A DNA stretch of 33,230 nucleotides from IMG/VR virus record IMGVR_UViG_3300022539_000260, positions 1-33,230 of that record; one strand, 5' to 3'. This DNA comes from a virus. A program made the translations under genes and the position numbers. Of this stretch, positions 1 to 6,062 are shown one piece after another (within the stretch, counting starts at the first letter, position 1; every line of letters starts with the position of its first letter). The notes below the pieces were generated by a model. That model ran no database searches and was not told the origin of the DNA. It saw only the letters and a list, made by a program, of their open reading frames with translations.

Positions 1-255
1 AAGCTTGTTGGCCGTACAGCCTATGTCCCGTAGGCCGCCTTTGGCAAGCTGGCAGCCCTGGACCAGCAGCAGAACCAGCAACACCACACAGACCAGCACC
101 CGTCGCTCAATCTGCTCAATTCTACGATAAGCGTGTTTCAGTGCTCCTTTCAATTCTTTCAGGTGTGCCGCCGAACCGACGAACTCCTCTATCATCTGTC
201 GCACGGTTACGGCACGCTCTTTCCAATAAGCCAGTGTCTTAATCATTGTGTTCAC
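1..255 (-). CDS. Coiled-coil / membrane or lipoprotein-like protein, partial at window edge
   Basis: Open for 85 codons and running off the left edge, so the C-terminus is missing. I start it at GTG 255 because this gives a GTGA overlap with the stop of the upstream gene and places AGGAG six bases before the start; an ATG lies three codons later. The N-terminal half is charged and helical. It is followed by a hydrophobic run (VLVCVVLLVLLLVQGC) ending in a Cys that could be a lipobox or simply the end of a membrane helix. Position at the end of an accessory run and topology would suit a spanin-like or holin-associated protein, but no family signature was recognised. Confidence 0.7.
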   Translation of the reverse strand, partial: MNTMIKTLAYWKERAVTVRQMIEEFVGSAAHLKELKGALKHAYRRIEQIERRVLVCVVLLVLLLVQGCQLAKGGLRDIGCTANKL

Positions 256-587
256 TTTGTTCTCCTCTTTCTCCCACTATTTCCTTTAACTTTAACCCCT
301 CCGATGACTTTTAATATTCCTTGCTGTCCCCATCCTAAATGCTTAACATAAGGATAGGGTTCTCCGATATCCGTACATTCAATACAATGTCTATCGTCTA
401 TTTGCTTGATTTGATGCAGTTCGGCAGTTATAACAATGTCGCCGACTTTTAAGTCTTTGAGGCAAGTTGGATATTTTACTTTGATTATTTGTTCTATTTT
501 TGCTTTTTCTTCATTCATTTTTCGCCTCTTTCCATTAAGACTAAAATCATCAGGGTCTAATTTTATAAGGTCAGTATCAAGACTCAT
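252..587 (-). CDS. Hypothetical phage protein
   Basis: 111 residues, family not recognised. The first ATG makes an ATGA overlap with the stop of the upstream gene, which suggests translational coupling. A second possible start at 518 has a good upstream AAAGAGGCG, giving an 88-residue form beginning MNEEKAKIEQ. The middle (KVGDIVITAELHQIKQIDD) looks like a short beta-barrel of SH3 type, followed by Cys and Tyr residues and a very basic tail (GRKRRTK). Nucleic-acid contact would fit the charge, but this is inference. Confidence 0.65.
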   Translation of the reverse strand: MSLDTDLIKLDPDDFSLNGKRRKMNEEKAKIEQIIKVKYPTCLKDLKVGDIVITAELHQIKQIDDRHCIECTDIGEPYPYVKHLGWGQQGILKVIGGVKVKGNSGRKRRTK

Positions 588-853
588 TTTTTACTTCTTA
601 CTTTGGCAAGGGCGGCTTCAATTAACGCAACTTCTTTCGCCCAGTCTTTTGGTTCGGATGATAAACCTATAAAATGTATCCTCTGTTTTACTGCCCTTAC
701 TACGTCCACCAAGTCATCGTAGCAGTCGTAGCGATGAAGGATTTCGGTAGCAAGTTCCAATGTTTGAATATGATTAAACAATCCCATCTCATCCAAAAAA
801 CCAATATCAGTTCGCTTTTGGTTTATTACGAGTTTCTTTGGTAATTCACTCAT
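584..853 (-). CDS. Hypothetical small helical phage protein
   Basis: 89 residues, mostly predicted helix, no family recognised. CAGGTGA before the ATG is a plausible ribosome site and lies inside the end of the upstream gene. The stop overlaps the next ATG (ATGA). It is the middle of a chain of short genes that share one transcript direction. Confidence 0.65.
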   Translation of the reverse strand: MSELPKKLVINQKRTDIGFLDEMGLFNHIQTLELATEILHRYDCYDDLVDVVRAVKQRIHFIGLSSEPKDWAKEVALIEAALAKVRSKK

Positions 854-856
854 TTT

Positions 857-1051
857 TCACCTGCTTTCGCTCAAATCCTTATTACCCGGCTTGCCCCAAA
901 TATATATGGCAAGCGTACAAGGTTCTATTTTACAACTTTCGCATATTTCTGGATTTTCCTTTAATTGCTTAAGTGCTCTCCTTGCCTCAGAATGATTTGG
1001 GATGCGGTCGGTGCAAATCCGTTTTACTTTATTTTTCATTGCCATTATCAT
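857..1051 (-). CDS. Small Cys-containing hypothetical protein
   Basis: 64 residues with a basic N-terminus and a CESCKIEPC cluster that could bind a metal. Two further in-frame ATG codons follow within five residues, so the start is uncertain; AAGG precedes the first. The four-base gap to the next gene contains that gene's ribosome site. Function unknown. Confidence 0.6.
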   Translation of the reverse strand: MIMAMKNKVKRICTDRIPNHSEARRALKQLKENPEICESCKIEPCTLAIYIWGKPGNKDLSESR

Positions 1052-1139
1052 CTTTTTGCCTTAAATCCTTATTATTCCTGCTCGCCAGCCTCGTTCTAAA
1101 GCGTTTATATTTCACTTAGGTAGTTTGATACCCTTGTTT

Positions 1140-1301
1140 TCAATCTGGGGCAAGTCGTAATATCACAACATCTTTATCCTCTTCAATATTGCTCTCTATG
1201 CTATTTACTTCTTCGGTATTCCACTTTGCCCCGTGCTGTACTAAAACTGATAAATCTGCCGGATAATTATATAATTGGTTAATCAATTCTTGTACCGTCA
1301 T
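1140..1301 (-). CDS. Short acidic phage protein (MTVQELINQL type)
   Basis: 53 residues. ATG at 1301 is preceded by GAGGTGG. The sequence begins MTVQELINQLYNYPADLSVL and ends in a beta-rich stretch (VVILRLAP). This layout, a helix with Leu/Pro/Asp and then short strands, is typical of a widespread group of small phage proteins of unknown role. The start region resembles that of the next upstream gene (see repeat finding). Confidence 0.7.
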   Translation of the reverse strand: MTVQELINQLYNYPADLSVLVQHGAKWNTEEVNSIESNIEEDKDVVILRLAPD

Positions 1302-1333
1302 TTTACCACCTCAATAGGTTATCATTCTAAAGC

Positions 1334-1525
1334 CTAATTCTTTACTTTATTCCAGCCACCGCTACTGTTGACATAGTAGCTACCTTTTCTCAAGTGGCCG
1401 TTTTTGTTTCGATATTTCAGGTTTAACTTGGTGCGAGTAATGGCCTCTTCCCTTGATAGCCCCTTTTTGATTCGTTTAATTTCCAGAATCGAAAGTAATT
1501 TCGTTTCAATTTCCTGCAAAGTCAT
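1334..1525 (-). CDS. Small basic hypothetical protein
   Basis: 63 residues from ATG 1525, which has GAGGT eight bases upstream; a longer reading from a TTG has no such site. The protein is rich in Lys and Arg. A leading helix (TLQEIETKLLSILEIKRIKKG) is followed by a basic, aromatic tail ending GGWNKVKN. DNA binding is possible but no motif was recognised. Confidence 0.6.
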   Translation of the reverse strand: MTLQEIETKLLSILEIKRIKKGLSREEAITRTKLNLKYRNKNGHLRKGSYYVNSSGGWNKVKN

Positions 1526-1547
1526 TTTATACCTCAAATTAAAGTTA

Positions 1548-1745
1548 TCATTCTAAAGCCCGTACAAAACATCGCAAATCCACTGCCGCCGCCAACAAAT
1601 CTGTCTGGTGCTGTATCTGCTCGAGGGCTGTAATGTTTCGTGTATCATAAGCAGTTTTTGCCTGCTCATCGGCTATCCATTGGCGCCTGCGTAATTCCTT
1701 CAGCGAATACTTGGCCAACATTTTAATTGCGTCAAAGTCTTTCAT
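1548..1745 (-). CDS. Small helical hypothetical protein
   Basis: 65 residues, strongly helical (KMLAKYSLKELRRRQWIADEQ). No recognised family. It lies in line with the other short accessory genes; the 98 bases upstream hold no further gene that I can support. Confidence 0.5.
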   Translation of the reverse strand: MKDFDAIKMLAKYSLKELRRRQWIADEQAKTAYDTRNITALEQIQHQTDLLAAAVDLRCFVRALE

Positions 1746-1843
1746 AAGCCCCGGCCCTGAGCTAATAAACCCTCTGCCCCGGCCAGTGTGCGTAGTAAAT
1801 GCGTTTCCACTGCCGAGGCAGGGGCAAGAGTAAAGCTCTTGCG

Positions 1844-2038
1844 TTAGAGTTTTGGGCTTATAATCAGTATTGCCTCGTCATTGTTGCCCAGGTCAGTAAA
1901 CAAAGTATAAAAGTGTTTGCCCTCAACACTTTCACAAATCGAAATCTCTCTTTTAGTCTTATCTGCTCTTTTTGCTGCATCTTCTAAAAATTCGGAAGAC
2001 ACATAACCTCTAAACTTTGTACGTCCTACTTTTGCCAT
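1844..2038 (-). CDS. Small hypothetical protein
   Basis: 64 residues beginning MAKVGRTKFRGYVSSEF, with AAAGGTGG before the ATG, a strong ribosome site. Basic N-terminus, acidic middle, beta-rich end (AILIISPKL). No family recognised. It follows the zinc-ribbon gene and should share its leader-controlled transcript. Confidence 0.65.
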   Translation of the reverse strand: MAKVGRTKFRGYVSSEFLEDAAKRADKTKREISICESVEGKHFYTLFTDLGNNDEAILIISPKL

Positions 2039-2101
2039 AATCCACCTTTCCTTTCTGCTTTACTCTTACTTCACTCCTTCAATAAAAGCCCAGGGGGGCG
2101 G

Positions 2102-2272
2102 TTAAGATACTACGGGTTTAGACGATACTATTTTTCCACATCTTATACAGATAGTAAATATTCTATGAGGTATCATTCCAACGTGTTTTTGCTTATAAGT
2201 GTTTTTGTGTTGACATTTACCTTGGAGGTCTATTTGGTTGAGTTTTGCCTGAAAAGTTTTTTCTAAACTCAT
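2102..2272 (-). CDS. Small zinc-ribbon-like protein, first gene behind the attenuator
   Basis: 56 residues, ATG at 2272 with AAGGAGTGAAGAT upstream. The Cys/His pattern C20-x-H22, later C42-x2-C45, could form a small zinc ribbon. It is the first gene after the predicted terminator and antiterminator leader at 2287-2383, so its expression would be controlled by that switch. Function unknown; small zinc proteins in phages are often regulators or host-takeover factors, which here is only a guess. Confidence 0.65.
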   Translation of the reverse strand: MSLEKTFQAKLNQIDLQGKCQHKNTYKQKHVGMIPHRIFTICIRCGKIVSSKPVVS

Positions 2273-2286
2273 ATCTTCACTCCTTC

Positions 2287-2347
2287 AAAAAAGCCCAGGC
2301 CGGTAGTGAGAACCGTTGCGAAGCGGAAGTGCAAAACCGGCTGGGCT
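2287..2347 (-). terminator. Predicted intrinsic terminator in the leader
   Basis: On the minus strand AGCCCAGCCGG (2347-2337) pairs with CCGG-C-CTGGGCT (2303-2292), 11 bp with one bulged C, followed by five more T (2291-2287). The 33-base loop contains one arm of the alternative helix. It sits about 15 bases before the ATG of the zinc-ribbon gene, directly before the ribosome site, and so could act as an attenuator. It could also terminate readthrough from the methyltransferase/nuclease pair. Confidence 0.7.
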
Positions 2348-2383
2348 GATTAGTTTGGTTTGGATTGTTCGCAACAATTCTCA
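2307..2383 (-). promoter_or_regulatory. Predicted antiterminator helix (alternative to the terminator)
   Basis: UGAGAAUUGUUGCGAA (2383-2368) can pair over 16 positions with UUCGCAACGGUUCUCA (2322-2307) in the minus-strand RNA, including two adjacent G.U pairs. In plus-strand RNA those two positions would be A/C mismatches, so the helix belongs to the minus transcript. Its arms interleave with those of the terminator. Three bases between its 3' arm and the terminator 3' arm are too few to span 16 bp, so the two structures should exclude each other. Confidence 0.6.
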
Positions 2384-2390
2384 TAAACAT

Positions 2391-2419
2391 ATTATCGGTT
2401 ACCTGGCCCGAAAATACAA
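2391..2419 (-). promoter_or_regulatory. Sigma70-like promoter P1 for the left accessory genes
   Basis: TTGTAT (2419-2414), 17-base spacer, GATAAT (2396-2391). A start about seven bases downstream falls at 2384, exactly where the antiterminator arm begins. The core AACCGATAATA is shared with the promoter at 3886-3913. Confidence 0.6.
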
Positions 2420-2547
2420 GTAAAATCTTTGGAGATTTTGAAAATACTTATAAACTGTTATATGGCAAGGGCTTACAGGAGAGGTATTTTCAGAGACAAT
2501 TCAAGGGCTTTATTGTTGGGTATAGGTTTGTGATTTTCAGGCTCTAA

Positions 2548-2934
2548 TTATATGCAATTTTGTCGGCCTCGAATTTCAAACAAAAATGCTACATATTCTT
2601 CCTCGGTCATTTCAAAACAAGGCCGTCCGATATAATTTTTTGCAAAGGAATTAAGTGGTAATATCTTAAACCAAATAGGGTCTTTGGAATACCATACTAT
2701 AAATGCAGGGAGGCCTGCCATATCACCGAGTTTTCTTTGAACAACATAAATTGATTCATTAAGATTTATCTCTTTTATAGCACTATTTTTGTAGTCGATA
2801 ATTGCTTTTGGCGTTTTTTCACTATATTCAATGACAAGCCAATCTATATCAACCAATCCTAATGAACTACCCCATTCCCGATGCTTTCTACTTATCCATT
2901 CATCTCTCCAACCACTACGCTCTTGTCTCGTCAT
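2548..2934 (-). CDS. PD-(D/E)XK nuclease-like phage protein
   Basis: 128 residues. The segment RDEWISRKHREWGSS is followed by LVDIDWLVIEYSEKTPKAI and IDYKNSA, which has the spacing D...E...(D)xK expected of a PD-(D/E)XK-type active site. I recognise it as resembling a common phage hypothetical family with the form 'RHR.WG...DIDF..IEY..GKP.A.IEYK'. It overlaps the methyltransferase gene upstream by 20 bases, so the two are expressed together. It may be the nuclease of a small restriction-modification pair, or an unrelated conserved phage protein. Confidence 0.65.
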   Translation of the reverse strand: MTRQERSGWRDEWISRKHREWGSSLGLVDIDWLVIEYSEKTPKAIIDYKNSAIKEINLNESIYVVQRKLGDMAGLPAFIVWYSKDPIWFKILPLNSFAKNYIGRPCFEMTEEEYVAFLFEIRGRQNCI

Positions 2935-3862
2935 CTGTTTTAATCTTTCTTAATCTTGTTTTTGTAATATCAATGGCTTTCACATCAACATCAAATCCAT
3001 ATATGAAGCGTTTTAATCGCACTGCTGCTTCTGCTGTCGCTCCGCCTCCTAAAAACGGGTCAATTATTACATCGGTCGGCTTTGTTATCTTTTCTATAAT
3101 ATCGGCCATTCCGCTAATGCTTTGTCCCCACTCGTGAAATCGTTTATCGTTTCTGTCGCTTTTGAAAACATCCGTAACCGTTCTTTCCGGTTTAATGTTT
3201 CGTATATACCAAATTAAAGGCTTCCAATTGCTATTTATGCGCTTGCCCCAAATGGCTGGGGCTTGTCCTGGTGTAAGATATGCTGATGTCCAGTAATATG
3301 TTAATTCTATACATTGTTCTAAAATTCGGAAAATATCAGGTAAATAACTATGTCCTGTCATAAATATTAAAGAGCCAGTTTTCTTAAGCGTGTTGGCAGC
3401 AAATTTAGCCAGTTGTGCATATAAGCCAAGAAACTCTCTGCCGTATGGCGGGTCGGTAATGATGTAATCAACTTTTGATGGTATGAATTTTGGTGGATTG
3501 TTTATATCACCCACGCCCAATTTGAAATATTTACCCCCGAGCGGTGCATTATTATCTATATCTGGCTCAAGGAGAGTTTTTGGAAACCATAAGGCAAGCC
3601 AGCGATTAACCGACCTGCGGCAACTGCCTATTTCTTTGCAATAATTAGTCCAATTAAATCGTGGGTCATTTGTCTCATGTTTTTGGGCAGCCTTTTCTGG
3701 GGGTATTGATAATTTCTCTCTTGCAATCCATAGTTCGTTTGCCATTTCCTTTGTTAGCATTTTCCATTTATAAATGTAAGTTTTGATTTTCGCTGTCGAT
3801 TTGTCATAATTCCATTTTTTTGGGATTTTAGGTAAGTCAAGTTTCAGGGCTAATTCATTCAT
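2915..3862 (-). CDS. DNA methyltransferase, beta-class (N4-cytosine/N6-adenine type)
   Basis: 315 residues. An N-terminal helical region of about 100 residues resembles a DUF3102-like DNA-contact region. Motif IV (DYIITDPPYG) follows at roughly residue 132-141. The FxGxG SAM site (DPFLGGGATAEAAV, then FDVDVKA) is near the C-terminus; motif IV before motif I is the beta-class order. It would transfer a methyl group from SAM to an exocyclic amino group of DNA. Promoter-like boxes lie directly upstream (3886-3913). The overlap with the nuclease-like gene suggests a modification/restriction or self-protection unit. DPPY is more common in N6-adenine enzymes but does not settle the target base. Confidence 0.85.
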   Translation of the reverse strand: MNELALKLDLPKIPKKWNYDKSTAKIKTYIYKWKMLTKEMANELWIAREKLSIPPEKAAQKHETNDPRFNWTNYCKEIGSCRRSVNRWLALWFPKTLLEPDIDNNAPLGGKYFKLGVGDINNPPKFIPSKVDYIITDPPYGREFLGLYAQLAKFAANTLKKTGSLIFMTGHSYLPDIFRILEQCIELTYYWTSAYLTPGQAPAIWGKRINSNWKPLIWYIRNIKPERTVTDVFKSDRNDKRFHEWGQSISGMADIIEKITKPTDVIIDPFLGGGATAEAAVRLKRFIYGFDVDVKAIDITKTRLRKIKTDDETRA

Positions 3863-3885
3863 AGCGTCTCTGTCTTAAAAACAGT

Positions 3886-3913
3886 ATTATCGGTTATTTG
3901 CCCCAAAAAGCAA
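3886..3913 (-). promoter_or_regulatory. Sigma70-like promoter P2 for the methyltransferase
   Basis: TTGCTT (3913-3908), 16-base spacer, GATAAT (3891-3886), leading to a start about 17 bases before the methyltransferase ATG. It shares TAACCGATAATA with P1 at 2391, plus a G-rich spacer (GGGGC against GGGCC), so the two look like copies of one phage promoter. Confidence 0.55.
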
Positions 3914-3945
3914 GAAAAAAAGTGAAAATATTTTTTATTTTTGTC

Positions 3946-3974
3946 TTGCCAGGCGTCTTTAGTTATGGTATAAT
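3946..3974 (+). promoter_or_regulatory. Strong sigma70-like promoter, plus strand
   Basis: TTGCCA (3946-3951), 17-base spacer, perfect TATAAT (3969-3974). It fires away from P2, so 3886-3974 is a divergent promoter region. Confidence 0.65.
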
Positions 3975-3980
3975 GCCCGA

Positions 3981-4082
3981 TGAAAGTCGGATAATATATA
4001 TGGATAGTACATTACTTAACGGATTAGGTGTTTATAGGCTCGTTGGCCTTGGCAGCGATGTTGGGGCTGACGGGCTTTTTTT
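3981..4082 (+). ncRNA. Putative ~100-nt small RNA or attenuated leader
   Basis: Bounded by the plus-strand promoter and by the terminator at 4046-4082. No convincing gene lies inside: a 43-codon frame (4000-4131, beginning MDSTLLNGLG) crosses the terminator and has a poor ribosome site. It could be a free small RNA or the leader of the nuclease gene further downstream. Confidence 0.4.
4046..4082 (+). terminator. Predicted intrinsic terminator, plus strand
   Basis: GCCT (4046-4049) pairs with GGGC (4072-4075) and CAGC (4053-4056) with GCTG (4066-4069), across a small internal loop, followed by seven T (4076-4082). Confidence 0.5.
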
Positions 4083-4098
4083 ACAATTAAATATAAGA

Positions 4099-4349
4099 CC
4101 TGTTTGCGGACAGGCAAGGGCTTTGCCGTAAGCCGGAAGAAATCGGCAAACGACTTTATTAACAAGAGGCGCAGAGAGCCTACTGTGTCCCGCTTTTAGC
4201 GTGGTTGGCCCCTATTTCCAAACCAGCTTAGTCAGCGAAGTAACGTTAGGGATGGGCACTTTTCCTGCATACTGCTTTATACGGGAAAGTTAGTCTGTAA
4301 GCTTTTTGCTTATGGGCTATTCCTGCGCCTACATTACCGGGAAAGCAAA
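4099..4349 (+). ncRNA. Heavily structured RNA stretch upstream of the nuclease gene
   Basis: A chain of helices can be drawn on the plus strand. CCTGT/ACAGG at 4099-4114. TTTGCCG (4122-4128)/CGGCAAA (4144-4150), competing with GGCAA/TTGCC at 4113-4127. AGGC/GCCT at 4167-4181. A roughly 10-bp stem AGC-TGGTT-GG with CC-AACCA-GCT at 4198-4228. CTTTTCC (4259-4265)/GGGAAAG (4283-4289). GTAAGC/GCTTAT around T5 at 4297-4313. A second GGGAAAG at 4339-4345 overlaps the ribosome site of the nuclease, so CTTTTCC could switch partners. I found no group I or group II intron core and no known riboswitch. Confidence 0.45.
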
Positions 4350-4895
4350 ATGCAATTTACAAGACTTAGGAAAGCGACTAATACACAAAGATGTTATTGG
4401 TCAAAAAACTGTAGAAAATGGGTAAAGTTTTGGTGTTCTGAAAACAGACATTACTATTGTGGAAAGCACAAGAAGAAGCTTCAGAAAAAGGAAGTAAGCA
4501 AAAAACGGATGGCCTCAACTTGTAAGAGTATGAGAGCCAAAAGAAAAGTAGTTACCGCAAGAGTGCTAAAATTGAGGGAAAATGCAACTTGGGCCGAAAA
4601 GATATTCAAAGATAAAATGAGGGTTGCGTGCCCTGTAAAGTTTCAATTTCAGCGGGGATTTATAAAAGGGGGCTATTTTGCAATTGTCGATTTCTACTTA
4701 CCGAGCAGGAAATTGTGTATTGAGATTGATGGGGAATACCACAATAGCCCTGAACAACGAAGAAAAGACAGGCATCGAGACAATTGGCTCAGGACAGCAA
4801 GAAAAATGAAAGTGGTGCGGATAACTAATAAACAAGCAATAGATATGAGCATTGAAGACGTAAAGCAATTATTTATAAACTTATGCCAAAAATAG
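4350..4895 (+). CDS. EDxHD / DUF559-type (Vsr-like) endonuclease with N-terminal zinc finger
   Basis: 181 residues. Residues about 15-40 hold a Cys/His cluster (C, C, C, then YYCGKH) that looks like a zinc finger, followed by a Lys/Arg-rich linker. From about residue 95 the DUF559/Vsr-like fold is readable: ATWAEKIF, FQFQRGF, IVDFYLPSRKLCIEIDG, EYH, then DRHRDNWL and KVVRITN. Family members include very-short-patch-repair-like and EDxHD homing endonucleases, some of them intron-encoded. It is preceded by the structured RNA stretch and followed by a small basic protein whose start it overlaps. The likely role is a mobile or homing nuclease; repair or DNA defence is possible. Confidence 0.8.
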   Translation: MQFTRLRKATNTQRCYWSKNCRKWVKFWCSENRHYYCGKHKKKLQKKEVSKKRMASTCKSMRAKRKVVTARVLKLRENATWAEKIFKDKMRVACPVKFQFQRGFIKGGYFAIVDFYLPSRKLCIEIDGEYHNSPEQRRKDRHRDNWLRTARKMKVVRITNKQAIDMSIEDVKQLFINLCQK

Positions 4896-5020
4896 GTTAT
4901 AAAAGACGAGTAAAACTTACAAAGAAGCGCAGGAAGGCTAAAGGTTTAACAAAGGCAGTAGTACAAAGGGCTTATGATAATTTACCTGATAGAGATACCA
5001 GCTTACCGCCTAATTTGTAG
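4883..5020 (+). CDS. Small basic protein coupled to the nuclease
   Basis: 45 residues from an ATG inside the last codons of the nuclease gene (13-base overlap, different frame), which suggests coupled translation. The N-terminal half is very basic (YKRRVKLTKKRRKAKG), so nucleic-acid binding is likely. The C-terminus is neutral (TSLPPNL). No family recognised; it may be an accessory factor of the nuclease. Confidence 0.55.
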   Translation: MPKIGYKRRVKLTKKRRKAKGLTKAVVQRAYDNLPDRDTSLPPNL

Positions 5021-5133
5021 GTAAAATAATGGCTAATTCAGCCCTCACTCATATAAATCTACTAATATCTTAGGAAAACGCCTTAGGACGCATCCTCGTG
5101 CGAAAAAAAACTATTCTATGGGCAAGATTTAAC

Positions 5134-5161
5134 TTGCAAAGAATAAATTTTCTGTTATAAT
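5134..5161 (+). promoter_or_regulatory. Sigma70-like promoter for the pseudopilin gene
   Basis: TTGCAA (5134-5139), 16-base spacer, perfect TATAAT (5156-5161), about 24 bases before the ATG. Between 5021 and 5133 I see only a small hairpin next to an A8 run (CGCA/TGCG) and no gene. Confidence 0.65.
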
Positions 5162-5184
5162 CAGGTTATTTGAAAGGAGCGAAA

Positions 5185-6006
5185 ATGAAAGCCAAGCAAT
5201 CCAGTTTTACTCTGATAGAACTTATAGTTGCTACTGCAATTTTGGCTATGGTAATTTTCTTTGCAGGCATAATTTTCAAAGTCAGTATAGGGGCTTTTCG
5301 CATTGGAATTGCAAATGCTGAAATTATGCGAAACCTACGAGCCCTTACTGACCAATTAAATATCGACTTCAGAGGTGTCCATAAAGGTATGCCTATTGTA
5401 GTATGGCCAGACCGCATCGTATTCCTTGCAACTGGAGATTTTCAATCATTTAGACAATATCCTTATGAAGACCCTAACGGTGATATATTCTCCAAAACAA
5501 TATGCGGTAATCTTGCAAGTATATTTTATGGCATAACCGATGTAGTAATAGATAAAGATGAAAAAGGGAACGATATTTTAGGTGAGCCAATATTGTCAAG
5601 AGGACAAATGATATTGACTTCCGATGATTCTTTATTGCAAAATCCGCCTGCGTTAAAATTAGGTGAATATTGTCAGATGTCTTTTTATGAATTTAGAGCT
5701 GAATGCAAAAACATTTTTGGGACTAAGCTTAGATGGGCGGGAGGGAATTTGCTGCCTTTAGACATTACTTCAGAACAGGATTTAACAAGGTATATGATTA
5801 AAGGAATAAGTGCTTTCAAGATAGAATATGAGCAATGGAACAACAAAAAGCTGGATTGGCTTTCAGGAAATAATATTTTCGTAGATGCTGAACACGCTAA
5901 AGGTCATAGCACAAGAGCCATCAAGTTCACTTTTACACTACACGATTCAAAAAGGATTATAGAGAACGGTCGGCGGTTTACTCATATTGTTTATATAGAT
6001 AATTAA
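5185..6006 (+). CDS. Type IV pilin-like / type II secretion pseudopilin
   Basis: 273 residues from ATG 5185, which has AAAGGAGCG upstream; a TTG five codons earlier is the ribosome site itself. The N-terminus is a classic prepilin: a short basic leader, then FTLIELIVATAILAMVIFFAG, with Glu at +5 of the mature protein and a hydrophobic helix. The rest is a long globular domain with an aromatic, acidic C-terminus; the length suits a minor pseudopilin of GspJ type. A prepilin peptidase of the host would process it for insertion into a pilus or secretion pseudopilus. It is out of place in a virion operon and is carried with its own promoter, which suggests a cargo gene acting on host surface structures. 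Confidence 0.8.
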   Translation: MKAKQSSFTLIELIVATAILAMVIFFAGIIFKVSIGAFRIGIANAEIMRNLRALTDQLNIDFRGVHKGMPIVVWPDRIVFLATGDFQSFRQYPYEDPNGDIFSKTICGNLASIFYGITDVVIDKDEKGNDILGEPILSRGQMILTSDDSLLQNPPALKLGEYCQMSFYEFRAECKNIFGTKLRWAGGNLLPLDITSEQDLTRYMIKGISAFKIEYEQWNNKKLDWLSGNNIFVDAEHAKGHSTRAIKFTFTLHDSKRIIENGRRFTHIVYIDN

Positions 6007-6062
6007 AAGGATACGCAGTACCACAAAAATCAAAATGAAAACTAAAAAGTAAAGGAGCGAAA

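Noticed and set aside
2287-2383. Leader as a stable H-type pseudoknot with both helices formed
   Set aside because: Only three bases would have to span a 16-bp helix, which is not feasible; alternative folds fit better.
3898-4131. 78-codon plus-strand frame across the divergent promoter
   Set aside because: It contains the -35/-10 boxes and the terminator and has no good ribosome site for the long form.
4099-4349. Group I or group II intron
   Set aside because: No P7/P3-like core or domain V was found and the nuclease is not inside a split gene.
5090-5111. Hairpin CGCA/TGCG next to an A8 run as a terminator
   Set aside because: On the plus strand the run is A; on the minus strand the T run precedes the hairpin. 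Neither is a terminator.
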